8,962 bases of DNA from Acidobacteriota bacterium (GTDB lineage Bacteria > Acidobacteriota > Blastocatellia > Pyrinomonadales > Pyrinomonadaceae): NCBI GenBank assembly GCA_020853255.1, contig JADYZI010000374.1, forward strand, positions 1 to 8,962, in the 5' to 3' direction. The notes beneath the pieces were generated by a model. It had not been told where the DNA came from. It did not search any database and was given only the letters and a program-made list of their open reading frames with translations. How positions within the stretch are numbered: position 1 is the stretch's first letter; every line of letters begins with the position of its first letter. Shown one piece after another: positions 8,422-8,962 of the stretch. The translations under genes were made by a program, and so were the position numbers.

Positions 8422-8962
8422 ACCCAACAACTTTGTACGAAAAGCAACCTGTCCTGAGCCGCGAATTGCTTGATGCCGCGCGCTCTGCAGGAACGGCTGT
8501 TGCGGCACTAAATTTTTACAATGCCGAGACACTGCGGGCGCATATAAATGCGGCAAATGAACTCGATGCCTCGATCATTTTGCAAACGACGGAATCAACG
8601 ATCAATTATCTTGGCATCGATCTTATCGTTTCGATGGCTGCGGCGGCCGCACGCGAAATGTCGCGGCCCGTTGCACTGCATCTCGACCACGGCGGCAGTT
8701 TCGAGCTTGCCGAACGGTGTATTGATGCGGGCTATTCATCCGTGATGATCGACGGTTCGAAATTACCGTTTGAGGAAAATATCAGGGTGACGCGGAGCGT
8801 AGTTGAGATCGCTCAAAAAGCCGGAGTGTCGGTCGAGGGCGAGCTGGGCCACGTTACACAGAATGATGACAATGCAAACATTTCGGACTTTTTCACAAGG
8901 CCCGAAGATGCGCGCGTGTTTGTCGGGGAAACGGGTGTCGATGCCCTTGCGGTGGCGATAGG
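8418..8962 (+). CDS. Class II tagatose/fructose-bisphosphate aldolase (partial, 3' end outside window)
   Basis: Translation from the ATG that overlaps the kinase stop (ATGA) gives an open frame of 181 codons reaching the window edge. The protein matches zinc-dependent class II aldolases of the KbaY/GatY/AgaY and FbaA group, which cleave tagatose- or fructose-1,6-bisphosphate to DHAP and glyceraldehyde-3-phosphate. Landmarks are ALHLDHGG (86-93), with catalytic D90 and zinc ligand H91, then SVMIDGSKLPFEEN, VEGELGHV (E142 conserved) and TGVDALAVAI at the edge. The family runs to about 285 residues, so roughly 100 are missing, including the later zinc histidines and the phosphate-binding region. 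The overlap with the kinase implies translational coupling and a shared pathway. Sugar specificity (tagatose versus fructose) cannot be read from this half; the agaS context favours tagatose. Confidence 0.88.
   Translation, partial: MNPTTLYEKQPVLSRELLDAARSAGTAVAALNFYNAETLRAHINAANELDASIILQTTESTINYLGIDLIVSMAAAAAREMSRPVALHLDHGGSFELAERCIDAGYSSVMIDGSKLPFEENIRVTRSVVEIAQKAGVSVEGELGHVTQNDDNANISDFFTRPEDARVFVGETGVDALAVAI

Overview
The window holds six complete genes and one gene cut off by the right edge, nearly all of it coding. It reads as a carbohydrate-use locus of a Gram-negative, probably soil or aquatic, bacterium. GC content is near 50%. The four leftward genes encode exported enzymes whose signal peptides end in an A-x-A|Q pattern. 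agaS has a clear GGAG ribosome-binding site, and the one good promoter looks like sigma-70, which argues against Bacteroidota. An Acidobacteriota (Blastocatellia-like) host is my guess from overall gene style; the sequence does not prove it.

Left block (30-6113, all plus strand): four secreted glycan-active enzymes lie head to tail. They are a GH63/MGH1-like (alpha/alpha)6-barrel glycosidase, a sialidase-fold BNR/Asp-box protein, an SGNH/GDSL esterase and a GH2 beta-galactosidase-like enzyme. Gaps are about 58, 30 and 134 bases, so one transcript is plausible. The block meets agaS tail to tail with an 8-base overlap of coding sequence.

Right block (6106-8962): agaS (minus strand) encodes a galactosamine-6-phosphate deaminase/isomerase family protein. 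It diverges from a PfkB-family sugar kinase, which overlaps by ATGA with a class II (tagatose/fructose-bisphosphate) aldolase running off the window. Together these match the lower part of the N-acetylgalactosamine pathway: GalN-6-P to tagatose-6-P, to tagatose-1,6-bisphosphate, to DHAP plus glyceraldehyde-3-P. The 129-base divergent gap has back-to-back -10 elements inside a 19-bp near-perfect palindrome, a good candidate for one operator controlling both directions.

Working model (inference): exported enzymes trim a GalNAc-containing heteroglycan, and the cytoplasmic enzymes burn the released amino sugar. No transporter, sugar kinase for GalNAc, GalNAc-6-P deacetylase, regulator or sialic-acid catabolic gene is visible here. 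The sialidase-like protein lacks the usual Arg-Ile-Pro motif, so its substrate may not be sialic acid. No RNA genes, mobile elements, CRISPR arrays or long repeats were seen, and no intergenic stretch exceeds 300 bases.
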